Below are positions 1-8,033 of a stretch of DNA of 19,024 bases, piece by piece (within the stretch, counting starts at the first letter, position 1; each line of letters begins with the position of its first letter). The notes beneath the pieces are model-generated. The model made no database searches. It worked only from the letters and a program-made list of their open reading frames with translations, and was not told where the DNA came from. The DNA comes from Isohypsibius dastychi. Lineage: Eukaryota > Tardigrada > Eutardigrada > Parachela > Isohypsibiidae. The stretch is from the NCBI GenBank assembly GCA_034696485.1, contig JAQIWT010000501.1, forward strand, positions 1 through 19,024, given 5' to 3'. The position numbers and the translations under genes are program-made.

Positions 1-465
1 TGTTGGCAGCGAAATAGAGGTAGAGCTCGCCACCTACGACATGCGTTTCAGGTGCCCATAACTCCGTGTACTCTTGGGTGTTGGGTTGGTAAATCACGGC
101 CGATTTGGCCTGGCGCCAGTTTTCCAAACGATCATTTTGAAAAACCTCAATTCGGTTATCTACAGTATTTTGGGAAAAAGAACAGCTCTTTTGATTAGCA
201 GGTGCCAAGGGGTTAAATAAGACATACGTAGCGTATAGGTCAGCAGATATTTGCCGTTGTGGCGCAGAATCCACGGGTCCGGTGAATCCCCGTCCTGTCA
301 AAAGGCAATGTAGACAAATTACCGGTCGGTCTACGCCAACAAAGTGCTGAAGCTGAACTACAAAAAGTTTGGCATTCGTACCACGATGGGATTGCGGAAC
401 GTTTGTGTTTGGCATGACGATATGGTAACAGATAACACCAACACAACTAGCAATGATCCTTCCAT
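1..465 (-). CDS. Secreted glycoside hydrolase family 43-like protein, 5' part
   Basis: Three exons on the minus strand: 382-465, 228-294 and 159 down to base 1, where the gene leaves the window. Introns are 87 nt (295-381, GTACGA...CAG) and 68 nt (160-227, GTATGT...TAG). Exon 1 encodes a signal peptide (MEGSLLVVLVLSVTISSC) followed by TFRNPIV. Exon 2 gives DGDSPDPWILRHNGKYLL, and exon 3 gives RIEVFQNDRLENWRQAK and later LWAPETHVVGGELYLYFAAN. The N-x-D-PDPW start and the LWAPE...YLYFAA block are hallmarks of the five-bladed GH43 fold (arabinanases, arabinofuranosidases, xylosidases). The Asp of PDPW would be the catalytic base. The acid Glu lies outside the window. The likely role is secreted hydrolysis of plant or algal arabinan/xylan; the exact substrate cannot be told. 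Exon phases (0, then 1) agree throughout. GH43 is rare in animals, so ancestral horizontal transfer is likely (inference). Confidence 0.85.
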
Positions 466-869
466 GACGATCACTAAAAAAGCTATAGGACGGCAGAAAA
501 TTGTTTAGCTCGAAGGAAAGAGAAGGCGGTTGCGAAGTTAGTGAACGGTTCTGCTTCGATGATATGCGTTTGTGATTCGTGGTCCTTATCGGTTTAGCAC
601 TAAACAAAGACCTCATTGTTTCGACGTCAAGAAGAACTGTATATTGCCGGTTTACAATAGGCCATCTAAAGGAAGACGATTACAAATGCCATATACAGGT
701 AGGGTCAACGAAATCTTGCCAAAGACAAAAATGAAAACTCTTTTACATTTTAAAAAGTATTTAAAAGCACTATGCTAACAATACAAGCTTGTCTATGAAT
801 AAATCGAACGAAATATTGGTGAGATCACTGCAGAGCAAGTAATTGTGTTGCAAGTAATCGCGAAATACT
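466..869. other. Intergenic: GH43 promoter side and MARVEL gene 3' flank
   Basis: About 400 bp separate the start of the GH43-like gene from the stop of the MARVEL gene, both on the minus strand. An open frame on the plus strand (572-778) has no signal, domain or splice context and is probably chance. No TATA box was convincing. Confidence 0.4.
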
Positions 870-874
870 TTATT
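869..874 (-). terminator. Poly(A) signal AATAAA overlapping the MARVEL stop codon
   Basis: On the minus strand the last codons read AAA-TAA followed by AGT, so AATAAA shares bases with the TAA stop. The 3'UTR would be very short, probably 10-30 nt. Confidence 0.5.
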
Positions 875-1588
875 TAAAGTATTCCCCTTCCCAAACGCCC
901 GCAACATCTAGGGCAAGTCGGAATACACCACCAAGTAGCGCAACTGCCTCCGATATGCCCAAGACCTGAAATCAAGTCCATATTACATTTAAGCTGGCCA
1001 TATTCGGTTCGTGGACCCACCCCGGTTGCCCTCGCAGCATTACTGGTCAGTTTCCATAGCATGATAGATGAGGAAGTTATCAGCAGCACCGACAAAACAG
1101 CTGAGTTAATCAGATGCTACAACATGCAAAATTCATCCGAGGCTAGCATTCGGGGTGTTATTCAGGACGATTCGATCAGAATGGTCTACTCACAAGATAT
1201 TTCGTCCATTTAGCCGGTATGCAGCAGAGACGTTGTAGCCGGAACATAGTGAGTAAAAGAAAAGCGGCTAAAACGGCAAATGAACCGACTGTTGTCACTT
1301 CATGGAACAGAAGATAGCCGGACCAGGCGGAACTGTATTCGTCGGCGGGGATCTTCATCCCTAGCTTGAGGATTTCATGTGCGGACAAGGCAGCGATGGA
1401 CAGTACCTGTATACTCACATTGAATATTGATGGTAACTGAGCAGAAAGCCAGAAAACAGCATTACCGTCGCGGTAATTGTTAAAAATCCTGCATAACTGC
1501 GGAGGAAGGAAAAGTCCAAACATGTACCGGGTGAATCGTCCTTTTCGACGCCCACGTCAACATCCACGTCGATTTTACAATCAGTCAT
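870..1588 (-). CDS. MARVEL-domain four-pass membrane protein (CMTM-like)
   Basis: Four exons on the minus strand: 1466-1588, 1194-1406, 1021-1116 and 870-965, all joined in phase 0. They give 175 residues ending at TAA. Introns are 59 nt (GTAATG...ACAG), 77 nt (GTGAGT...GTAG) and 55 nt (GTGGGT...TCAG). The N-terminus is acidic and cytosolic (MTDCKIDVDVDVGVEKDD). TM1 is about residues 31-53 (FLRSYAGFLTITAT followed by VLSIAALSAHEIL), TM2 about 70-96 (SGYLLFHEVTTVGSFAVL...), TM3 about 113-133 (HLINSAVLSVLLITSSSIML) and TM4 about 145-165 (VLGISEAVALLGGVFRLALD). The D-x-x-FLRS-x-x-G start and the four-helix layout fit the MARVEL/CMTM family, which works in membrane apposition and vesicle trafficking. 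The family call rests on topology and the FLRS start. The exon chain itself is well supported because every join keeps frame and membrane pattern. An alternative GTGAGT donor at the end of TM1 would require an 86-nt intron and is less likely. Confidence 0.8.
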
Positions 1589-2335
1589 CACGTAAGAAAT
1601 GGATCAACCAGACTTCATCCGTTCACTTTCTGTTAGAAAGATTATAGAAGGCGCTATCGGGATTCCTTGGCAGGTCTTTTTCTTGAAAGTTTTGTTTGGT
1701 TTCCTACCTGTGTAGAGTAGTTTGATGCATACCAGCAGCACAAAAAACCATGTGTAAGCAAACACACCTCAGCCTCGTTTCGGCTAGCGGTGGTGGGGCA
1801 TTCAAACAAAGAGACGAGCCACCTGTTGCCTTCACTCGGGTGTGCCATGCGGCAGTCTGTGCTTTTTGAGTTGATTCACCACTTTACTCACCAAACAGCC
1901 AACTTGTCATGCATGACTTGAGAGTTCTTGGGGGTGTGACGCCGAAAGAACGAAGTTCACGGTAACATATGGTAGATGGACAGTAGATGGAGCGCAAAAA
2001 AGCACCAGTCGTAGCCAGCTCTACGGTGACTACTGGCGCTACTAATACTGCACGCGTTTGACGCGAATATCCTTTGTTGTGGATATCCTACATGCCTTAT
2101 GGCTTAATGACTTTACAAACGGTTGGTACGGGCCCCATTCAAGAAAAACGGTTTTTTCGAGCTGATTCTAACGATATGTGTTTTTGTGATTATTTGAACT
2201 ATCACGCTTCTTTGGTAATGTACAGGTACAGTCAGTTCGATATGAATGAAAATAAATTACAACCATAGACTCGTAGAGGCTCGCTCATCTGCGCTGGCTT
2301 TGGATAGATCTCCTTCTCCTGTACGATCCACCATT
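1589..2335. other. Intergenic, no gene recognised
   Basis: This is the upstream flank of the MARVEL gene and the downstream flank of the Gly/Pro-rich locus. Short open frames at 1654-1848 (minus) and 2074-2268 (plus) have no domain, signal peptide or convincing splice sites. A plus-strand AATAAA at 2251-2256 could end an unrecognised transcript. Confidence 0.35.
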
Positions 2336-3201
2336 TTAAGAGCCACAAGATCCACCTCCGTATGGAGAGTCGGACGGTCCGTAGTCATTGTTGCCATGCC
2401 CATAATCGTTATTCACGATCAGTAAATATACAGAGATAAATATAAATATACAGAGATTCTGTAGATATTTAGTTTCTTGCTCCACGAAACTCTGAAAAGA
2501 ACGTGAAGCTCACCACGATATTTGGGTAAGATACTTCTGAAATGGGTGGCAGCCCTGGTGAAGCGGGTAGACCGGGGACACCGGGTAGCCCTGGCGTCGG
2601 CGGCAGACAAGGAGTATCCGGCAGACCAGGCGTGGGTGGGAGACCGGGTGCTCGAGGTAGACCAGGTGTTGGCGGCAATCCAGGTGCAGCTGGAAGGCCG
2701 GGAGTAGGTGGCAGGCCCGGTGTTGGAGGGAAGCCGGGTGTACCAGGCAGGCCTGGCGCAGGTGGCAGTCCGGGTGCGTGGGGTAGGTCGGGGGTTGGTG
2801 GTTGCCCGGGTGCAGCTGGTAGCATAGGACTGGGTGGTAGCCCCGGGGTGGCGGGCAAGCCAGGAATGCCTGGTAGACCCAGGAAGATGGGAAATTAAAT
2901 TGTCAGACCGTGGCTGCGTCTGCCATAGCCGCCACCGCCTCGGTATCCTCCTCCTCCGCCACCTCCGTAGCCGCCGTTTGAGTTACCGTATCCCATCATG
3001 CCAGCTTGAACGTAGCCTGTAAAGAGCGAAGTCCAGCCGACGAAACTCGGTTAATTTTTACGAAAACAACTGAAGCGGCATCGCAGAATTTTGACAATCG
3101 AAAGATGTGTGTTCTTCGTCACACACTAATTTAAAGGAAGGCGCTTGTAGCTGTGGCTCACCGACAAGCAGCGCCAAGAGGCATAGATTAATGGATGCCA
3201 T
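2336..3201 (-). CDS. Secreted Pro-rich hexapeptide-repeat protein (long splice form)
   Basis: Proposed exons on the minus strand are 3162-3201, 2514-2869 and 2336-2458, giving 172 residues. Exon 1 encodes the signal peptide start MASINLCLLALLV and ends in phase 1 at donor GTGAGC. The acceptor TCTACCAG at 2870-2872 continues as G-IPGLPATPGLPPSP..., some 19 imperfect copies of PGLPPT. A second intron (2459-2513, 55 nt, GTGAGC...CTACAG) joins in phase 0 to a last exon with a hydrophobic stretch (LCIFIFISVYLLIV) and a Tyr/Gly/Asn tail (NNDYGHGNNDYGPSDSPYGG). The tail resembles the Gly/Tyr-rich short form from the same locus, which supports one gene. Proline every third residue suggests a polyproline-type extracellular or cuticle/silk-like structural protein (inference). 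The last exon is partly made of an AT-rich direct repeat, so its start is the weakest point. Confidence 0.5.
2540..2872. repeat. 18-bp coding minisatellite, open on both strands
   Basis: About 330 bp of imperfect 18-bp units. The minus strand reads Pro-Gly-Leu-Pro-Pro-Thr. The plus strand reads an uninterrupted Gly-X-Y collagen-like pattern from ATG at 2542 to a stop near 2896. Wobble positions of the two frames coincide, so synonymous variation cannot separate them. The plus frame has no signal peptide, and its in-frame upstream stop (2527-2529) leaves only a few codons. Confidence 0.8.
2895..3201 (-). CDS. Small secreted Gly/Tyr-rich peptide (short splice form)
   Basis: Two exons on the minus strand, 3162-3201 and 2895-3016, are split by a 145-nt intron (3017-3161, GTGAGC...CTTTACAG) in phase 1. 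The product has 53 residues: signal peptide MASINLCLLALLVGYVQA, then GMMGYGNSNGG and GGYGGGGGGGYRGGGGYG, ending RRSHGLTI. Such GGY-rich secreted peptides occur as cuticle components and as antimicrobial peptides in ecdysozoans; which applies here cannot be told. The signal sequence, splice consensus and frame across the join make this the more secure product of the locus. The TAA is directly in frame with the downstream Pro-rich repeat, so the two forms may differ only in acceptor choice. Confidence 0.72.
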
Positions 3202-3615
3202 GGTGTTGCCGATGACTACCGTGATACATCCGCCAAGTGTGCAGATATTCGAAAGGTCAGCGCTTCCGAGGTGAGTCTTAAGGGGAAGCGGGGGGGGGGG
3301 GAGGCTTGAGTTTGTTTGCTTTCCGCTCGAGTCCTGACATGGCAAACGGACTCCCGGCTGCCAATGCTGTAGAACCGTCCGTGTCGCTCCTAATTCTCTC
3401 CATTTGGCTGTGAATTTGTGAAGATGTGAATTCCCTGGCAAACTGCGGGTCCACACTCTTTCTCATTATGTGAATGTGTGAATATGTGAATTTCTGATTC
3501 TTTGCAAGTCCTGACTCGCCTGTTAGTACGCTTCATTTCCTATGTGTGTATGTACGAATACATGGATTTGAAGCTCAGTCGCGAGTCCGGATTTTTCTGT
3601 CACTTTATTTCTGTT
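3202..3615. other. Upstream flank of the Gly/Pro-rich locus, G12 tract
   Basis: Contains a run of 12 G at 3290-3301 and, from about 3410, degenerate TGTGAAT motifs. Overlapping minus-strand open frames here mostly extend the signal exon or are low complexity. No separate gene was recognised. Confidence 0.35.
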
Positions 3616-3895
3616 ACTCCGTCCTATCGATAAATTGCCCACGATAAAAATAAAATCAGTGAGTGAGGCTCGGTCTAGTGGGAGAGACAGAGAGATAGAC
3701 AGGAGTGCACAGGCTCGGGCCTCACTCACTGATTTTTATTTTAACCGTGGGCAATTTATCGAGAGGACGGAGTACTATGTGAATGTGTGAATACGTGAAT
3801 TCTTGTTCAGCCGAATTTTTTGAGTTCGCCGTGACTTCGTTTCTTGTTTCCATTTGAATGTGTGAATTTGTGAACTTCTGAATATGTGACTTGTA
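3410..3895. repeat. Degenerate TGTGAAT(A/G/T) satellite-like repeat
   Basis: Clusters of GTGAATxTGTGAAT occur near 3411-3431, 3472-3495, 3778-3803 and 3855-3892. The inverted repeat at 3616-3773 sits between them. Confidence 0.6.
3616..3773. repeat. Long inverted repeat (MITE-like foldback)
   Basis: The left arm 3616-3672 is almost exactly the reverse complement of the right arm 3717-3773, with a handful of mismatches and small indels over 57 bp and a 44-nt spacer. Transcribed from either strand it would fold into a near-perfect long hairpin. No transposase is present. It could be a non-autonomous foldback element or a source of small RNAs. Confidence 0.8.
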
Positions 3896-5157
3896 ATCTC
3901 GGGCTGTCCTGCTACTACACTCTATCTTTCCAATAAAAAATTGCTTTGCAACCCGCTCGTTCTACTCACGTTAACCGGAGGCTTCGTATTTTTGTCAGTT
4001 TTGTCAGCACCAAAATATAAATTGCCATTGATGGGTTGCTAGATGATAAAAATACCTTGTCCTTGAGTTTACTGACATTCATTTGATCTTCAACTTGGAA
4101 CTCTGTTTACGTGATCTTAAAATTCGGGTTCGGCATAAAACCGTTCAAAAAGCTCATCAACTGTAGATAATTTCAGGGTCTATCTAATGCAACTCATTTC
4201 GTCATGATTGCATGCGTAAATAAAAAATGATACGTGGCGGAAAATGTCGCTTTTCATTTGCTGGTGACCTTGGGTTTTTGATCAATAACTAATTCCAGTA
4301 TAGTGAATGCAAAAATCGGCTCGATCCGATCTAACCAATTTCTATGCCCTATCGAATGACATACGGTTGCTAATTTTAAGACAAGTATTGGCTAAAGTAA
4401 CCTCGGGATCAAGCCTAAAGGCTTTTACCGCTATTGACCAGTCTCCAAGAAATAATATGTAATAGCGGTCACACTGAAGGTCAGTGAGAGAAAAGCCTCC
4501 GGAAAACTGACATTCACCACAACACCTGTCTTCTTGTATGAACTGTTCGAACACTCTTAATGAAGGCATCAGTTTAGAAATACCATCTTTATGATCGAAG
4601 TCAGCGACAGTTAAGATAATAGCCTAGTAAAAGTCTCCTCGTGTTATATGATTATCTCGACAACCGAACCTTGGTTTGATATACGTACATCGAGCGGGAA
4701 ACAATTTCCACTCGGAAAGACCCTCAAGCATATACTGCAATGTTGGTTACACTCATTATCGCGTGTAAGTCACAAAAAAACACCGAAAAATCAGGAAGAA
4801 CAAAGCCAAGTACAGCCAGAGGTATAGCAAGTGCGCCGCACGTATATCTCCAAGCTATTTTACAGAAATTCAAGCGCAACACGGATATGAAAAGGCTCAG
4901 AGAAGATACTACATAAAGCAAAAAACGAAACCTCGAGACTACAAGAAGTCTGCCAACGAAAGTTCATGGTGAGGATAACTGGACAGCTACATGAAGAAGT
5001 ATTAAAAAAGTGTGAAATAGGGGCGATTATGTCGTGATGTAGTTTTTTAATTCTCTCATCAAATAAATTTTTTCATGGTTTTTTGCGGGAATATTTGTAG
5101 GCAGGTATGTACTCTTCAAGGGAACTCGTTCAGGAAGATGACTGAACCCTGCCACAA
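3774..5157. other. Intergenic between the hairpin repeat and the GPCR 3' end
   Basis: AT-rich sequence with no secure gene. Minus-strand frames at 4342-4569 and 4724-4921 (the latter hydrophobic) lack start, domain and splice support. At 4740 the plus strand has a short signal-like start, MLVTLIIA, directly before a GTAAGT donor, which could be the first exon of a gene reaching beyond the GPCR; this is unproven. Confidence 0.3.
4976..5035. repeat. Dispersed repeat, copy 1
   Basis: Starts AACTGGACAGCTACATGAAG and matches the segment at 9066-9135 with scattered substitutions and small indels over about 60 bp. No family was recognised. Confidence 0.5.
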
Positions 5158-6213
5158 TCACTTCGATGCTGGCTGGATGTTTGAAACATCTGGCAGTATG
5201 GCACGCTTCCCGAACGCTCTTTGGAAAACCGCTCTGACAGCAGATCGGTATTCTGCATTGACCACTGCGAACAGAATCTGCAAACAGTGTGCATGTTACA
5301 GTACTATAATCTACTTCGCAAGTTGGCAACTTACCGCGTTAGCACAGTATCCACTGCTGGTCAGGATGCGAAACCACAAAACCAGCGTAGGACGATTAAA
5401 CCATACTTCCGGAAAATAAGCGTTGAAAATGGGCGGAACAATTAGTACTGCAGTGTAGTACAGCGTCGAGGTGAGTAAAATCAAGACAATGGTCATGTGA
5501 CGCTGTCTCTGCCGGGTAAGGTTAGTTGCGCCGTTGGATTCTTCAACGCGAAATCTCAATCGATATTTCAGGAGCAAAAGGATGTAAATAACGATGGTCA
5601 CACCGGTTGGGAGAAAAATACCGAGGATACTCTGGATACGCTCGATATGAGGAATATTATCAGCCCGACCGCAGTCGTACTTCTTTTGACGAAAATTGTA
5701 TGTACGCTGACCTTGGGCAAACATTAGCGCCAAACCAATTGCAAGGCTGCCAAGTGCCATGGCTGAAATGACATAGTTTGAGTTCCATGCCTGATATCGG
5801 TACGGATGGAGGATAGCGACAAAGCGGTTCACCGCCAAGAAAACATTTGCCCAAGTGATGGCCATAATGGCCGTTCCGTGGAAAATGACGAATGATATAC
5901 AATCGATTCCCGTCTCCCAGCCCATTCGTTTAGAGAATGCGACCACGTGAAACAGAAAATATCCTACGCTAACGATGAGAAATTCTAAAAAGATGACAAA
6001 AATGATCAAAACTCCAGTTTGGCGTCGAAAGATGTCATGAAGATAAATGGTCGCTGCCAGGATTATGCATGCGGCTGTGCTCACCCCGGTGAAAAGTATA
6101 GAGAAGCCAAACCAAAGTGCAAGACTGTGGGCCTGTCCGTCCCAGCTCGATGTCATGTTGTAAAAGCGGTCCGAGAGAAGTCCGGTGATGTTAGTCGAAT
6201 CGACTGGCGCCAT
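5158..6213 (-). CDS. Rhodopsin-like (class A) G-protein-coupled receptor
   Basis: Two exons on the minus strand (5335-6213 and 5158-5277) with a 57-nt intron (GTAAGT...TTTGCAG) joined in phase 0. The product has 332 residues ending at TGA. The N-terminus carries two glycosylation sequons (NIT at 8, NMT at 19). Seven membrane segments are visible, at roughly 30-58, 66-92, 102-128, 147-167, 194-216, 240-262 and 275-300. Cys105 before TM3 and Cys181 in the second loop can form the usual disulphide. The DRY motif is replaced by NRF (129-131), followed by VAILHPYRY, and NPxxY by NAILF at the exon junction. Helix 8 follows as NAEYRSAVRAVFQRAFGKR. The intron inside TM7 is confirmed because the unspliced frame stops seven codons past the donor. 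The ligand is unknown; degenerate motifs suggest a lineage-expanded receptor. Confidence 0.88.
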
Positions 6214-6247
6214 TCTTGCAAGGAGTAATTGAGCAGGAACTCTGGGA

Positions 6248-6664
6248 GTGGAATGGCGTGAAATAGGTCTAGAATGGCGCGTTTGTTCTCTTTATATGAG
6301 TATCTGCACTTGGAATCACCATACAAGGTGGTCTAAGTGGAGTGAAGATGTCTATTGCAAGAATTTTCCGACCCCCCTGATCCCTGATGCCCGTTATTAC
6401 ACTGGATTCTGCGTCACCAAGTCATACGTCTGCAATACGTGAGTAATACCTACAAAAACAGGAAGTGAAAATGTAGAGTTATTGACCAGTAGATGCAATT
6501 ATTCCAGAAGCAGAATACATTTATTTTGTAAGATAATGTACAACTGCTTTGATGGCGTGACTAAGGAATCCCACCAGCAGGTGATCTTGAAGAACATTGG
6601 CGATCTGGTTCCACTTGAACGTACTGCTCTTGCTCCTCCGTGCATGTGGCTACAAGTGCTATAA
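6248..6664 (+). CDS. Small Cys-containing protein, 5' end unresolved
   Basis: Two plus-strand exons, up to 6438 and 6508-6664, are joined across a 69-nt intron (6439-6507, GTGAGT...ATTCCAG) with codon phase kept. The frame contains CTWNHHTRWSKWSEDVYC and then ARYYTGFCVTKSYVCN; after the join come SRIHLFCKIMYNCFDGVTK and the end APPCMWLQVL with TAA. An AATAAA follows at 6682-6687. The protein is unknown. WSKWS recalls thrombospondin type-1 repeats, but the cysteine pattern does not confirm that. The 5' end is uncertain: ATG 6248 gives no signal peptide and lies 34 bp from the divergent GPCR start. A pyrimidine-rich acceptor (TTTGTTCTCTTTATATGAG) may instead start this exon near 6296, with earlier exons elsewhere. 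Confidence 0.5.
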
Positions 6665-6681
6665 AAATTTTACAGGCCGTT

Positions 6682-6687
6682 AATAAA
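6682..6687 (+). terminator. Poly(A) signal of the small Cys-containing gene
   Basis: AATAAA lies 18 nt after the TAA at 6662-6664, in the context TTAATAAAAG. Confidence 0.6.
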
Positions 6688-7018
6688 AGTCACCCACGTC
6701 TTAACGGCAATTTAATGAGGAGCAGACGGATGTCAAGCCACCCACACTAGACGAGTATGACCGATAAAAAGAGAATTCAACAGAAATTAAACTTGATTGC
6801 CGACACACACTGTTACACCCCTTCCGGTCCTAGTTGGTAAGGGGAAAGTGTCATCGCCACCCGCTCAGTTCAGCCTGAGCTAGTGGTCATTCTATACATT
6901 TCTCTAAGAATTGAACATATCAGTGATAACACAGTTCATGCAGCTCACCGAAAAATCACAACCGTGCTCTAGAAAGCATGTCTAACCGGCCAAAGAGTGT
7001 GGCCCCCATTCCATATAC
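6688..7018. other. Intergenic, no gene recognised
   Basis: No supported coding region. A small stem GCTCAG...CTGAGC near 6864-6881 is the only structure noted. Confidence 0.35.
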
Positions 7019-7302
7019 GTTTGGGGACCATCCATATAAAATACGCCAAAAACACGGGTTAATCGGACCCCCCCCCCTCCGTTTAATATCGTTTGTTGGC
7101 AAGATCCCTACCAGGTTCCGCAGTCAAACATGGAATTTCAATGAGCCGAAATGGGAGTAAAAATGGTCGAGATTCGAAATCATTCCAAATTTGAACAAGT
7201 TCAGTACGGTATATCAAAAGTGCTAAAACGAATAAAAACAAGTATTAATTTCTTTGTCATGTGCAACGTTACGGGACACCCCCCCCCCTCCCCCCCCCCG
7301 GC
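7019..7302 (+). repeat. Poly-C transposon-like element (GGACCATCCAT type)
   Basis: Begins GTTTGGGGACCATCCATATA, followed by TACGCC, a C10 tract with CTCC at 7068-7080, then GCAACGTTACGGGACACC and a second C tract at 7279-7299. This order resembles a family common in invertebrate genomes (GGACCATCCATAAA-TACGTCA ... poly-C ... AACGTTA ... poly-C), recalled from general knowledge. The expected terminal inverted copy at the right end is not visible, so the copy is diverged or truncated. Confidence 0.4.
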
Positions 7303-7660
7303 AGGAATTATTACACAACGATCTTTGAAAACCTTCTTGATATCAATGCATTCACAAAAACTGTTAACCCGTCACCGCATTAGTTGACTAGATATCAAAA
7401 AAAGACTAGAAGACTGCCTATTGTTCATTTGAACGCCAAATCGTCGAAGCGGTGATTAAACTGTTTTCGTTTGTGTGTTGTTACCATGTGGTTGCTAAAA
7501 CACTGCGCAGATGAGACGTACGTTTCGAGGAAGATGTGAATTAGTGGAACGTATGTGCCAGAAAAGGTTATATTGATTTGTCTGGCGCACTGACACTGCG
7601 CATCACCGGAAGATTCAACAAAAAAAAATCAAATTTTCAAAGCCCATCAAAAATCTACAG
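7303..7660. other. Intergenic, AT-rich
   Basis: No coding region or recognisable RNA. An A8-rich stretch occurs at 7619-7629. Confidence 0.3.
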
Positions 7661-7967
7661 GTTCCTTGCATCAATGCGCCTCGTCAGATCCGGGCAACTT
7701 GAACATGATGCGAGGTATGTGCATTGTAATGCTCATCCGCAATCAGCGAAATGATAATTGTGTTGGACACGTGTGTAGCCGGCAAATTTGGTACCCTGCT
7801 GGCCTGTTACTCATGGTAACAATGTCTGGCCAACAAAGTTTTTTACCCTAGCTGGATCGGTTCCCCGCGACCTGATTAACTCTGATTTGATCACTGGTCT
7901 TCCTGCTTCCTGGACCACTATCACTCGGTCCTACCGAGTCTTGCTTTCGAGTAGGCTCCCATTGTAA
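7661..7967 (+). CDS. Candidate two-exon coding fragment
   Basis: Possible exon 7661-7714 (after TCTACAG, before GTATGT) joined to 7852-7967 (after TTTTTTACCCTAG). The 137-nt intron has good consensus ends. One frame passes through both, starting SLHQCASSDPGNLNMMR and then, after the junction, ending at a TAA at 7965-7967. No domain or start codon was seen, and the upstream exon is unknown. It may be chance. Confidence 0.25.
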
Positions 7968-8010
7968 CTTCTGACTAATCAGACCTGTATTACGGGATAC
8001 CACGCCCGTT

Positions 8011-8033
8011 GTCACGTGCAAGGCGCACGTGAC
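8011..8033. repeat. Perfect hairpin GTCACGTGC / GCACGTGAC
   Basis: 9-bp perfect arms (8011-8019, 8025-8033) with a 5-nt loop, each containing CACGTG. A second perfect 6-bp stem, CTCGGT-CCT-ACCGAG, lies about 80 bp upstream at 7925-7939. Confidence 0.6.

Noticed and set aside
240-446. 68-codon minus frame over the GH43 5' end
   Set aside because: Out-of-frame shadow across intron 1 and exon 2 of the GH43-like gene.
1176-1523. Single 115-residue membrane frame including MFGLFLPPQL at its start
   Set aside because: It mixes exon 2 of the MARVEL gene with intron sequence. The spliced frame starting at 1588 explains the region better.
2542-2898. Collagen gene on the plus strand
   Set aside because: The Gly-X-Y frame is perfect but has no signal peptide, no upstream exon with clear splicing and an in-frame stop a few codons before the ATG. 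The minus strand offers a full splice chain with a leader.
4724-4921. Hydrophobic 65-codon minus frame as a membrane protein
   Set aside because: Starts at TTG, with no exon context or recognisable family.
6290-6440. Thrombospondin type-1 domain (WSKWS)
   Set aside because: The following cysteine and Arg/Gly layout of TSP1 is absent; a chance tryptophan motif is more likely.
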